From positions 1-28,379 of the forward strand of contig CAZUAI010000072.1 of the NCBI GenBank assembly GCA_964617875.1: 28,379 nucleotides of DNA, given 5' to 3'. Positions 19,401-26,296 of the stretch are shown here, piece after piece (within the stretch, counting starts at the first letter, position 1; each line of letters opens with the position of its first letter). A program made the position numbers and the translations under genes. Under the pieces are notes generated by a model. That model did not search any database and was not told the origin of the DNA. It saw only the letters and a program-made list of their open reading frames with translations. The DNA is from CAZMVY01 sp964617875 (lineage in GTDB: Bacteria > Planctomycetota > Phycisphaerae > UBA1845 > PWPN01).

Positions 19401-20876
19401 CACGACGACAAGGACCGCGAACTCGAGCGGTACAAGGTCCCCTACGGCGCGGAGCTGAAGGTCCGGGACCGCGAGAAGGTCGCCGCCCGGACCCAGCTGG
19501 TCCTCTGGGATTCCTACCTTACGCCGATCCTCGCCGAGAAGGGCGGCTTCGTGCGCTTCCAGGACATCCTCGAGGGCGAGACCGTCCGCCTCGAACAGGA
19601 GCGCGCCGGCGCCAAGTACGTCGTCATCGAACACAAGGGCGAGAAGCACCCCCAGGTCATCATTGAGGACAAGGAGGGCAAGGTGCTCGAGGTCCACTAC
19701 CTGCCCGCCAAGGCCCGGATCGAGGTCCGCGAGGGCGACGAGATCGTCCCCGGCACCCTGCTCGCCCGCCAGCCGCGGGCCATCGCCGGCACGCAGGACA
19801 TCACCGGCGGTCTGCCCCGCGTCACCGAGATCTTCGAGGCCCGCAAGCCCAAGGAGCCGGCCGTCATGGCCGAGATCTCCGGCACCGTCGAGATCCGGGC
19901 CGACAAGCGGCGCGGCAAGATGACCATTGTCGTTCGCAGCGAGTCCGGCATCGAGAAGGAGCACCACGTGCCCCAGGACAAGCAGCTCCTGGTCCACGCG
20001 GGCGACTACGTCGAAGCCGGCGATCCCCTCATCGAGGGGCCGCTCGTCCCGCACGACATCCTCCGCATCAAGGGCGAGGAGGCCCTCCAGGTCTACCTCC
20101 TCAACGAGGTCCAGGCCGTCTACCGTTCGCAGAACGTCAACATCAACGACAAGCACCTCGAGTGCATCATCTCGCAGATGCTCCGCAAGGTGAAAGTGGA
20201 CAACCCCGGCGACAGCAGGTTCCTCCCCGGCGAGGTCGTCGACAAGTTCCGCTTCCGCGCCGAAAACGACCGCCTGGCCAGGAGCATCAAGGTCAAGGAC
20301 GTCGGCGACAGCGAATTCACCGTCGGCCAGATCGTCAGCAAGAGCGAGTTCGACGAGGTCGTCGAGCAGTGCGAGGAGGAGGGCGGCACCCCGCCCACCA
20401 AGGACAAGAAGCCGCGCCCGGCCACCGCCCGCACGCTGCTGCTCGGCATCACCAAGGCCAGCCTTCAGAGCGAGTCCTTCATCTCCGCCGCCTCCTTCCA
20501 GGAGACGACCAAGGTGTTGACCGAGGCCTCGCTCGCCGGGGCCGTCGACAAGCTCGTCGGCCTTAAGGAGAACGTGATTCTCGGCCATCTGATCCCGGCC
20601 GGGACGGCGTTCAAGCCGTACCTCGACATGCGGCTGAAGCACGCCGGCGAGCCGCTGCCCGAGCAGGCGCTGCCGGTGGTCACCGTGCCGTCGCTGGAAC
20701 CGCTGTCGATCGCACGGGAGCGCGAAGCCGAACTCGCGGCCGCCGGCCTCGGCGGCGACGGCGGCCGGTTCGCCATGCCCGACGATGCGTCCGACGGCGG
20801 CTTCCAGGCGATCGGCCAGTCCATGGCCGAGGGCGACGATTCCGCGGAGGACGCCGAGTCCGAAGGCGACGAGTGA
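16422..20876 (+). CDS. rpoC: DNA-directed RNA polymerase subunit beta'
   Basis: The catalytic beta' subunit, 1484 residues (E. coli 1407). The N-terminal zinc site uses Cys65, Cys67, Cys80 and Cys83. The active-site motif NADFDGDQM places the Mg-binding aspartates at 455, 457 and 459. The trigger-loop region GEPGTQLTMRTFHTGG and the second zinc motif CESPMGVCARC are intact. The C-terminus carries an acidic tail (AEGDDSAEDAESEGDE) longer than usual. GAGGGA (16407-16412) precedes the ATG. It is followed 63 bases later by rpsL. Confidence 0.98.
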   Translation: MAETIYDRINDYGSVSIKLASPNDIRSWSFGEVKKPETINYRTYRAEKDGLFCERIFGPERDWECACGKYKGTKHKGIICDRCGVKVTHSRVRRKRMGHINLAAPIVHIWFFKAMPSRLGNLLDMKVSDLEKVIYFQDYVVTDPGDTPLQYKQLLTEEDYRANTDKYGGSFKAMMGAEAIRLLLQQLNLEAISVELKESIAKTNSKQKLKDLSKRLKIVENLRLSENQADWMVMEVVPVIPPDLRPLVLLESGNFATSDLNDLYRRIINRNNRLKKLVDLNAPEVIIRNEKRMLQQAVDALFDNGRCRRPVLGSSNRPLKSLTDMIKGKQGRFRENLLGKRVDYSARSVIVVGPELKLHQCGLPKKIALELFQPFIIRKLKERGLADTIKGAKKMLERRDQEIWDILEEVIYQHPVLLNRAPTLHRMGIQAFEPVLVEGNAIKIHPLVCKGFNADFDGDQMAVHLPLSVEAQAEAHVLMMSTNNIFSPANGSPIMSPSQDIVLGIYYLTFMSPDKSRDPKDVMAFSTVEEALMAYAMGKVGIHDPILCRVTRDRVVAEHKKGPAPVPANRRILTTPGRLIFNDVLPREMPFYNYPLSQKGSARVIADCHALLGRAATIALLDNVKELGFKNSTLAGLSFGVHDLRIPAAKQKIIDAAQKAVDKIERGFHAGAITPMERHNQLIDVWVHAREKVTEEMLRELKNDRRDADGNYLAPDAKDGIHYLNPIHLMTDSGARGSVDQIRQLAGMRALMAKPSGEIIETPIKSNFREGLSVLEYFSSTHGARKGLADTALKTADSGYLTRKLADVAQNVIVSCIDCGTINGVIKGAIYKGEEIDVPLRDSIIGRVARDSIRNPITDQVIVSENEPITLAIADKIEQLGLDTIRVRSPLTCESPMGVCARCYGIDMSTGRLVEEGMAVGIIAAQSIGEPGTQLTMRTFHTGGVASHAIVENDIKCLQAGTVVYHDLNAVEVPDAEGKIRIVVLKRNGELAIHDDKDRELERYKVPYGAELKVRDREKVAARTQLVLWDSYLTPILAEKGGFVRFQDILEGETVRLEQERAGAKYVVIEHKGEKHPQVIIEDKEGKVLEVHYLPAKARIEVREGDEIVPGTLLARQPRAIAGTQDITGGLPRVTEIFEARKPKEPAVMAEISGTVEIRADKRRGKMTIVVRSESGIEKEHHVPQDKQLLVHAGDYVEAGDPLIEGPLVPHDILRIKGEEALQVYLLNEVQAVYRSQNVNINDKHLECIISQMLRKVKVDNPGDSRFLPGEVVDKFRFRAENDRLARSIKVKDVGDSEFTVGQIVSKSEFDEVVEQCEEEGGTPPTKDKKPRPATARTLLLGITKASLQSESFISAASFQETTKVLTEASLAGAVDKLVGLKENVILGHLIPAGTAFKPYLDMRLKHAGEPLPEQALPVVTVPSLEPLSIAREREAELAAAGLGGDGGRFAMPDDASDGGFQAIGQSMAEGDDSAEDAESEGDE

Positions 20877-20939
20877 GAAACAGGGCGTGAGTACGGAACA
20901 GGGAAACGATTACCGAAAACCGACTGACAGAGGTAGTTC

Positions 20940-21335
20940 ATGCCGACGATTAACCAACTGGTGAAGCGTGGTCGTGTCAAACAGGTCGCGAAGTCGAAGG
21001 TCCGCGACCTCGAGCAGTGCCCGCAGCGGCGGGGCGTCTGCCTGATCGTCAAGACGCAGACGCCGAAGAAGCCCAACTCCGCCCTGCGGAAGGTGGCCCG
21101 CGTCCGCCTGACGAACGGGCGGGAGGTCACCGCCTACATCCCGGGCATCGACCACAACCTGCAGGAGCACTCGATCGTGCTCGTTCGCGGCGGCCGTGTC
21201 CGCGACCTGCCCGGCATCCGGTACCACATCGTCCGCGGCAAGCTCGATTGCGCGGGCGTCGAGGTCCAGGGCAAGTTCGAGGCGCGCCGTTCCCGCAGCC
21301 GCAGCAAGTACGGCACCAAACGTGGCAAGAAGTAA
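20940..21335 (+). CDS. rpsL: 30S ribosomal protein S12
   Basis: S12 is at the decoding centre and affects accuracy. The protein has 131 residues (E. coli 124) and numbering matches E. coli through about residue 100. The loop TPKKPNSALRK (41-51) keeps Lys43. The second loop reads RGGRVRDLPG, so residue 88 is Arg instead of Lys; Asp89, the usual beta-methylthiolation site, is kept. A seven-residue-longer C-terminal segment contains RRSRSRSKYG. AGAGGT (20929-20934) lies just before the ATG. The usual followers rpsG and fusA are absent; a convergent GH13 gene lies beyond. Confidence 0.97.
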   Translation: MPTINQLVKRGRVKQVAKSKVRDLEQCPQRRGVCLIVKTQTPKKPNSALRKVARVRLTNGREVTAYIPGIDHNLQEHSIVLVRGGRVRDLPGIRYHIVRGKLDCAGVEVQGKFEARRSRSRSKYGTKRGKK

Positions 21336-21550
21336 GCCCCACGTTTGAGCAATTCAGGGGCGCTCTTCTGCTCGCCCCCGTGCATACGGCGGCCGCCGGC
21401 CGCGCGATTCTGGAGCGCGGCGGCGTGGCGCTGCCTGGGATGAACGCGGAGCGTCCCGGCGTGAACGTGATCACGGGCGGCGGTCGCCCTGACACGTTTG
21501 CTACGCCCGTGTCGGTCGGTACGACCCGGCAGTCGAATCCGGATCCCCGG
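21336..21550. other. Convergent intergenic region with hairpins, probable operon end
   Basis: GGGGCG (21357-21362) and CGCCCC (21373-21378) form a stem with a ten-base loop shortly after rpsL. A perfect 12-bp palindrome, CGGCGGCCGCCG, lies at 21387-21398. A further stem, TCA-C-GGGCG/CGCCC-TGA (21471-21492), could serve the minus-strand GH13 transcript. None has a clear T tract, so terminator assignments are tentative. Confidence 0.45.
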
Positions 21551-23293
21551 TCACTTCGCCGCCGCCAGGATCGCCCCCCAATACGCCGCAACCTTCACCG
21601 CAATGCGCCCGCCCTGAACGCGCGCCGCCGCTGCCGTCCCGGGCACGGGTTGAATCGTCGCGCGTGACGTCGGCCGGTCCGCCGGGGCCGGGGCGACGTT
21701 CGCCGCCGTCGGCGACAGCAGATCGACGAACGCCGTGCCCTCCGGGGCCTCGGTGCGGAATGAGACCTCCCGCTCCTCGTCGCCGTTGTTGACGACCACG
21801 AACAGGGCATCCCCGTCCAGTGACCGCTCGTAGGTCAGCGTGTTCGTCGCGTCGTCCATCTGGACGAACCGGATGTCGCCCAGCCGCAGCGCCGGGTACG
21901 TGTGGCGGATGGCGATCAGCCGCCGGTAGTGCTCCAGCAGATCCTCCCGGACGTGCTCCGCCGGGTCCTCGTACGGCTCGAGGTCCTTCCAGACCATCGG
22001 CTTGCGGCAGTGCGGGTCGCTCGCGCCGAACATCCCCACCTCGTCGCCGTACCAGATCATCGGCGCGCCGACGAACGTGAACTGGACGATCAGCGCGCAC
22101 TGCATCCGCCGGTACTCGCCCGCCGTCGGCGGACGCAGGTTGTACCGCGGGTTGTTGTCCTGAACGCGGTTTCGTTCGCCGAACGGCAGATCGGGGTTGA
22201 CCATCATCGACGCGAACCGGTCCGTGTCGTGGCTGTCCAGGAGGTTCTGCAGCGCCAGCGTCGCCGGCAGCGGGTACCACATCAGCATGTCCGCGGCCGC
22301 GTCCGCGAACTGCGACGCCGTGATCGTCTTCTTGCGGTTCACGAAGAACCGCTGCATACGCTTCGCGAACTCGTAGTTCATCACCGCGTCGAACTGGTCG
22401 CCGCTCAGCCACTTCCGCGCCTCGTCCCAGATCTCCGCCGTGATGTACGCATCCGGGTTGATCGACTTCACGAGCCCCCGCCATTCGCGCCAGAACGCCG
22501 AGGGCACGAGGTTCGCCACGTCGAGCCGCCACCCGTCGATGCCGTCCGACGCGTCGCCGTCTCCGTTCGGATCCATCCAGCGGCGCGTGACCGCAAACAG
22601 GTGGTCGCGCACCGGCTTCACGAGGTTGCCCGCCTCATGGCGGAAGTTCGGCAGCGAGCCGTTTTCGCCGTCCCACGCCTTCCAACGGATTCTCGGTTCC
22701 CAACTCGTGATCTCGAACCAGTCGGCGTAGCGGGACGCACGGCCGTGCTTCAGCACGTCCTGGAACGCGTAGTGCCCGCGGCCGACGTGGTTGAACGAGA
22801 CGTCGCAGATCACCCGGAAGCCCTGACGGTGCGCCTCGCCGATGAAATCGAGGAAGACCCGATCGCTCGCCGACCACCGCCACGTGGCGGGGTCGTCTGT
22901 CTCGCCCGCGACCTGCGACAGGGCCCCTTTCACCCCGTACGTGTCGTCGATGTGCCGGTAGTCCGACGTGTCGTACTTGTGCTCGGATTCGGCCGTGAAC
23001 ACCGGCATGAGGTACAGCGCGTTGACGCCCAGGTCGCGCAGGTACGGCAGCTTCTCGCGCAGCCCCGCGATGTCCCCGCCGTACCGCCGATGCCAGATGT
23101 GCCGGTAGAAGCCCTTCGGTTCCGCCTCTTTCGCGAATGGCTTCGACCAGTTCCACGTCCACGGCACGCACGGCCACGGATCGTTCGCGGGATCCCCGTT
23201 GCGGAAGCGTGACACGAGCACCTGGTACCACACGGCGTGCTTCGCCCAGTCGGGTGTGGTGAACTTCGGTTTCAAGACTCCACCGTACTCCAT
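21551..23293 (-). CDS. GH13 family alpha-amylase/neopullulanase-like glycoside hydrolase
   Basis: A 580-residue TIM-barrel enzyme acting on alpha-glucosidic bonds. The four GH13 regions are present: DVSFNHVG (164-171), GWRLDVA with nucleophile Asp258, TAEIW with acid/base Glu287, and LLDSHDT with Asp356. RYGGDIAGLREKLPYLRDLGVNALYL is the typical opening of the neopullulanase/cyclomaltodextrinase group. A C-terminal beta domain follows about 480. No signal peptide is seen, so it probably acts in the cytoplasm on maltodextrin or glycogen fragments. The start MEYGGVL at 23293 was chosen because the 77 residues before it are low-complexity and unrelated to the family; an AGGA lies about 12 bases upstream. 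It sits 65 bases downstream of a phosphatase gene on the same strand. Confidence 0.9.
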   Translation of the reverse strand: MEYGGVLKPKFTTPDWAKHAVWYQVLVSRFRNGDPANDPWPCVPWTWNWSKPFAKEAEPKGFYRHIWHRRYGGDIAGLREKLPYLRDLGVNALYLMPVFTAESEHKYDTSDYRHIDDTYGVKGALSQVAGETDDPATWRWSASDRVFLDFIGEAHRQGFRVICDVSFNHVGRGHYAFQDVLKHGRASRYADWFEITSWEPRIRWKAWDGENGSLPNFRHEAGNLVKPVRDHLFAVTRRWMDPNGDGDASDGIDGWRLDVANLVPSAFWREWRGLVKSINPDAYITAEIWDEARKWLSGDQFDAVMNYEFAKRMQRFFVNRKKTITASQFADAAADMLMWYPLPATLALQNLLDSHDTDRFASMMVNPDLPFGERNRVQDNNPRYNLRPPTAGEYRRMQCALIVQFTFVGAPMIWYGDEVGMFGASDPHCRKPMVWKDLEPYEDPAEHVREDLLEHYRRLIAIRHTYPALRLGDIRFVQMDDATNTLTYERSLDGDALFVVVNNGDEEREVSFRTEAPEGTAFVDLLSPTAANVAPAPADRPTSRATIQPVPGTAAAARVQGGRIAVKVAAYWGAILAAAK

Positions 23294-23358
23294 GGCGCCC
23301 GGTCGTCCTGCGTCTCTGCGGGCTCTGTCGCTCTGCGTGAGATTCCGGCAGCAGGCGG

Positions 23359-23913
23359 CTATCGCCTGCTCGCGCGATCCACCGCGGCCCACTTGCGGAC
23401 GAACGCACATTGCTCGCCCGTCTGCGGCGCGGGCTGTGACCGCAGGAAGGGATCGTGCATCCGCAGCTTCGTGATCTGCTGCAGCGCCGCCTCGCCGCAC
23501 GCCCCGTGCCGCACCAGCCAGCACCCGATCACCGTGCCGGTCCGCCCGTGCCCGCCCCAGCAGTGTACGTACACCGGCCGCCCGTCCGCGATCTCGCCAT
23601 CGATCGCATCCAGGATCGCGTTCATTGCCGGGACCGTCGGAACGTCCATGTCGCGGATCGGCATCCGCAGACAGCGTACGTCCGTGCCGCGGGCGATCGC
23701 CAGCTCCTTCAGCAGCGGCTCGTACGGCACAAAGGCTCGGTCGTCGCGGCCGCGCTCGTCCGGCGGTTGCAGGCAGATGACGCTTCGCACCCCGGCGTCC
23801 AGTAGCGCGACGAGCTTGCGTCGATGCTCCGCCGCATCAAGCGCCCCCGGGTAGCAACCCGCGAGCAACCGCGGCGCGTCAACCCACCATGACTTCGCAA
23901 ACGGCGGCGTCAT
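23359..23913 (-). CDS. Dual-specificity/tyrosine-type phosphatase family protein
   Basis: A 184-residue cytoplasmic protein with the cysteine-phosphatase signature HCWGGHGRTG: Cys118 is the nucleophile and Arg124 binds phosphate, in the CX5R pattern. Asp88 or Asp90 (PIRDMDVP) is the likely general acid. The N-terminus WWVDAPRLLAGCYPG is characteristic of a widespread bacterial branch of this family. I start it at the ATG at 23913, which has GAGGA a few bases upstream; the much longer in-frame reading covers the opposite strand of the RlmN-like gene and is spurious. It is the first gene of a probable two-gene unit with the GH13 enzyme. Its substrate, whether protein, inositol phosphate or glucan, is unknown. 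Confidence 0.85.
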   Translation of the reverse strand: MTPPFAKSWWVDAPRLLAGCYPGALDAAEHRRKLVALLDAGVRSVICLQPPDERGRDDRAFVPYEPLLKELAIARGTDVRCLRMPIRDMDVPTVPAMNAILDAIDGEIADGRPVYVHCWGGHGRTGTVIGCWLVRHGACGEAALQQITKLRMHDPFLRSQPAPQTGEQCAFVRKWAAVDRASRR

Positions 23914-24004
23914 CCCGCATCCTCGCGAATGAAAGCATGGATTCCGCCCCGCCGTGCCGACGCCGGCCGCGGGGCCGGAGGAAGCTCTCGGACCCATTCT
24001 TGGG

Positions 24005-24049
24005 GCAGGGCCCTGCGGTATCAAGTCCGCCCCGCGCCGGAGGGCCCTC
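24005..24049. promoter_or_regulatory. Paired AGGGCCCT palindromes in a divergent promoter region
   Basis: GCAGGGCCCTGC (24005-24016) and GAGGGCCCTC (24040-24049) are perfect palindromes sharing AGGGCCCT, with centres 34 bases apart. They lie in the 198-base gap between the divergently read phosphatase and RlmN-like genes. The arrangement resembles a double operator, but no regulator is known. Confidence 0.35.
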
Positions 24050-24111
24050 TCCAACCCGGCCGGCCGTTCTGCTATCCTGTGATACGGGGCTGTGACGGGG
24101 TGCTTGGTCGG

Positions 24112-25110
24112 ATGGACGTTTTCGGACTCACGTTTGACGAACTGGTCGCGGCGACGCAGCCGACGCCCGCCGGGATTCCGTGCCTCCGCCGGGCCTACAA
24201 GCGGGCCGTGCGGGGCGACCCGGGGCACGAGCCCCTGGCCGCCGACGTCCTGCCCGTCGTCCGCGAGGTCCGCGACGGCGATCTCACCAAGTTCGCCCAG
24301 CGGACCCGCGACGGCTACGAGATCGAGAGCGTTGTCGTCCCCATGCGCGGCCGGCACCGCTCCTGGTACGCCGTCTGCCTCTCGACGCAGGTCGGCTGCG
24401 CGATGGGCTGCGTGTTCTGCGAGACGGCGCAGATCGGCTTCCGCCGGAACCTGACGGCCGGCGAGATCGTCGGCCAGGTCGTCGCCGCACGCCGGCTGCT
24501 CGGGCCGCGCGCGGACGGCCTCCGCAACGTCGTCTTCATGGGCATGGGCGAGCCGTTCAACAACTTCGACAGCGTGATCCAGGCCGTCCGCGTGCTCTGC
24601 GATTCGTGCGGCCTGTCGATCGGAAAGCCGCGGATCACGATTTCGACGGCGGGCCGGACGGAGGGCATCCGGCGCCTCGGCGAGTTGCGGTGGCTCCGGC
24701 TGAACCTTGCCGTCTCGCTCAACGCCCCGAACGACGACATCCGCTCGCGCCTCATGCCGATCAACCGCGCCGAGCCGATGGCCGCGCTGCGCCAGGCCCT
24801 GATCGACTATCCCCGCCGCAACTGCGGATTCATCATGGTCGAGTACGTGCTGATCCCCGGCGTCAACGACGCCCGCGAGCACGCGCTCGAACTCGCCGCG
24901 TACCTCAAGCCGATCCCCTGCTGTGTCAACGTGATTCCGTACAACCCCCGCCGCGAGTCGCCGTGGCCGGCGCCGGCGGAGGAGGCCGTTGCGCGGTTCC
25001 TCGGATGGCTCGAGGAGGCCGGGCAGTTCTGCAAACGGCGCATCACCAAGGGCCGCGACCACATGGCCGCCTGCGGCCAGCTCGGCAACCGCGCGTTGCC
25101 GGAGACGTAA
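24112..25110 (+). CDS. rlmN: RlmN-like radical SAM methyltransferase (23S rRNA A2503 / tRNA A37 type)
   Basis: RlmN methylates C2 of A2503 in 23S rRNA and of A37 in some tRNAs. The 332-residue protein has the radical-SAM cluster motif CAMGCVFC (Cys96, Cys100, Cys103). It also has both mechanistic cysteines: Cys89, seven residues before the cluster as in E. coli C118, and Cys321 in the C-terminal AACGQL motif, matching E. coli C355. GMGEP (144-148) and ISTAGR (177-182) are also typical. It is about 50 residues shorter than E. coli RlmN, mostly at the N-terminus. The ATG at 24112 is preferred because the 61 upstream residues read through intergenic DNA; the ribosome binding site is weak. An alternative is a close radical-SAM paralogue with another RNA target. 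Confidence 0.85.
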   Translation: MDVFGLTFDELVAATQPTPAGIPCLRRAYKRAVRGDPGHEPLAADVLPVVREVRDGDLTKFAQRTRDGYEIESVVVPMRGRHRSWYAVCLSTQVGCAMGCVFCETAQIGFRRNLTAGEIVGQVVAARRLLGPRADGLRNVVFMGMGEPFNNFDSVIQAVRVLCDSCGLSIGKPRITISTAGRTEGIRRLGELRWLRLNLAVSLNAPNDDIRSRLMPINRAEPMAALRQALIDYPRRNCGFIMVEYVLIPGVNDAREHALELAAYLKPIPCCVNVIPYNPRRESPWPAPAEEAVARFLGWLEEAGQFCKRRITKGRDHMAACGQLGNRALPET

Positions 25111-25272
25111 CGCCGCTCCGACGGCACAATGTCAGGAGGGGGTCAGGAACCCTTGCCGTCCGGGGCCAGGCGTGCCTGCATGCGCACTTCGCATCGACAG
25201 GCTGTTCGGCCGGTCCGGCAAAGGGGGCGGATCGCTTTCGCGAACACGGCCATGCATCCGGTTCGCGCCGCC

Positions 25273-25300
25273 TTGACCGTTTCCGGCCGGCGGCTATAGT
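25273..25300 (+). promoter_or_regulatory. Sigma-70-type promoter upstream of a small ORF
   Basis: TTGACC (25273-25278) and TATAGT (25295-25300) are separated by 16 bases, a good match to consensus. The start site would be near 25307, some 30 bases before the small ORF described next. Confidence 0.6.
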
Positions 25301-25338
25301 GACCGCCGTGTTTCCGGCCGTCGCTCAGATCCGCAGAC

Positions 25339-25503
25339 GTGGGGTGCTTGCAAGCGCTGAAGAAGGTGCTGTCCGGGAAGGGCTGCAACACGTCGGGCGG
25401 CATCGAGGACGGACCTGCCGGGGACGACTGGGCATGCTGGGAGAAACTGACGGAGGCGGTCGTCATCAGCCGCCGCCGCGGCGAGTATTGGAACAACGGG
25501 TAA
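25339..25503 (+). CDS. Small hypothetical protein, 54 codons
   Basis: An open frame from GTG (25339) or TTG (25348) to TAA (25501-25503). The product begins GCLQALKKVLSGKGCN, has a Gly/Asp-rich middle and ends CWEKLTEAVVISRRRGEYW plus NNG. Of its 54 codons, 48 end in G or C (about 89%), as expected for a real gene in this genome. A clear promoter lies just upstream and a long inverted repeat just downstream. It has three cysteines (or two with the later start) and an amphipathic helix near the C-terminus. No ATG and no clear ribosome binding site are seen, so the start is uncertain. I do not recognise a family. Confidence 0.55.
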   Translation: MGCLQALKKVLSGKGCNTSGGIEDGPAGDDWACWEKLTEAVVISRRRGEYWNNG

Positions 25504-25510
25504 GCCGGGG

Positions 25511-25621
25511 TCGGAGAAAAAGCGAAAAGACGAGAAACTGAAAAAGCGATATCGCCGGTGCGGCCGGCCCATTCGTGCGTTTCTCGCTTTTTCGTTCTTC
25601 CGGTATTTCGCTTTTCTCCGA
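25511..25621. repeat. Long imperfect inverted repeat with A-rich and T-rich arms
   Basis: An A-rich arm (25511-25549) beginning TCGGAGAAAAAGCGAAAAG and ending AAAAAGCGA is mirrored by a T-rich arm (25584-25621) beginning TCGCTTTTTCGTTC and ending CGCTTTTCTCCGA. About 39 bases on each side pair with a few mismatches across a 34-base GC-rich spacer. It lies between the small ORF and the next gene, so it may terminate the former or be a repeat element. Confidence 0.6.
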
Positions 25622-25645
25622 TAGTATCCGGCAGGGGCCGCAGGG

Positions 25646-26296
25646 ATGCGCGAAATGCCGGAAGCGGTTTCGACAACGCCGGTCGCGACAGGGGACCGAC
25701 CCCTTCCTCTCCCCGCCGGGTTCGAGGATTCCGGGGCGCCCGAAGTGTCCGCGGCCTTTGGCGCCCACGTCGTCATGTTCTGGGTCCTGGTGGGGATGTC
25801 CGCGTTGGTGTTTGCCCCGTGCATTCTGGTCCCCATCTGGCTGGAGACGGAGGACCTCGCCCGGACGGAGGCGCAGATCGCGGCCAACAACGCGAAGCTG
25901 GACGCCCGCATTGCCGAGCAGGAACGGGTCATGCGGGCGTTGCCGAGCGATCCGCTGGTGACGGAGCGTATCGCTCGACGCGACCTCCGCTTTCGCCGCG
26001 CCGGCGAACAGGTCCAGCCGGTGGCCAACGGCCCGGCGCCAGCCCTGTCGTTGCCGCCGGAGATCGACCTTTCGTCGCCGTCCGCGTCGGATGCCGCGGC
26101 GCCGGCGGAGACGTCGGCCTGGGTGCGATGGTGCAGACGATGGCTGCCGGACCTCCCCTGGGCGGACCTGTTCGGCAAGCCTCCCTACCGCACGGTCTTC
26201 ATGGTGATGGCCGGTGTGCTGCTCGTGGCGGCCTTCGTGCTCTTCGGCCACGGCGAAACGAGCAACGCAAGACCCGCGGCCGGGCGGAGTGAGTGA
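25646..26296 (+). CDS. Two-TM coiled-coil membrane protein, septum-formation-initiator-like
   Basis: A 216-residue protein: a soluble N-terminus (1-40), membrane segment at about 42-65 (VVMFWVLVGMSALVFAPCIL), a short coiled coil at 67-99 (ARTEAQIAANNAKLDARIAEQE), a linker rich in Pro/Ala/Ser, and a second membrane segment at about 183-201 (TVFMVMAGVLLVAAFVLFG). After the coil comes DPLVTERIARRDLRFRRAGE, which recalls the FtsB/DivIC pattern of a TM, a coil and an 'IAR..L....PGE' motif. That resemblance is weak and the second TM is not part of the family, so a divisome role is only a suggestion. The ATG at 25646 follows an AGGGG and a possible -10 (TAGTAT, 25622-25627). Confidence 0.7.
   Translation: MREMPEAVSTTPVATGDRPLPLPAGFEDSGAPEVSAAFGAHVVMFWVLVGMSALVFAPCILVPIWLETEDLARTEAQIAANNAKLDARIAEQERVMRALPSDPLVTERIARRDLRFRRAGEQVQPVANGPAPALSLPPEIDLSSPSASDAAAPAETSAWVRWCRRWLPDLPWADLFGKPPYRTVFMVMAGVLLVAAFVLFGHGETSNARPAAGRSE

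Noticed and set aside
16413..20642. A 1409-codon open frame antisense to rpoC
   Set aside because: It has the same explanation: strong GC3 bias removes stop codons on the opposite strand. No family resemblance is seen.
23914..25062. A long N-terminal extension of the minus-strand phosphatase
   Set aside because: It is antisense to the RlmN-like gene and has no domain. The family N-terminus begins at 23913.
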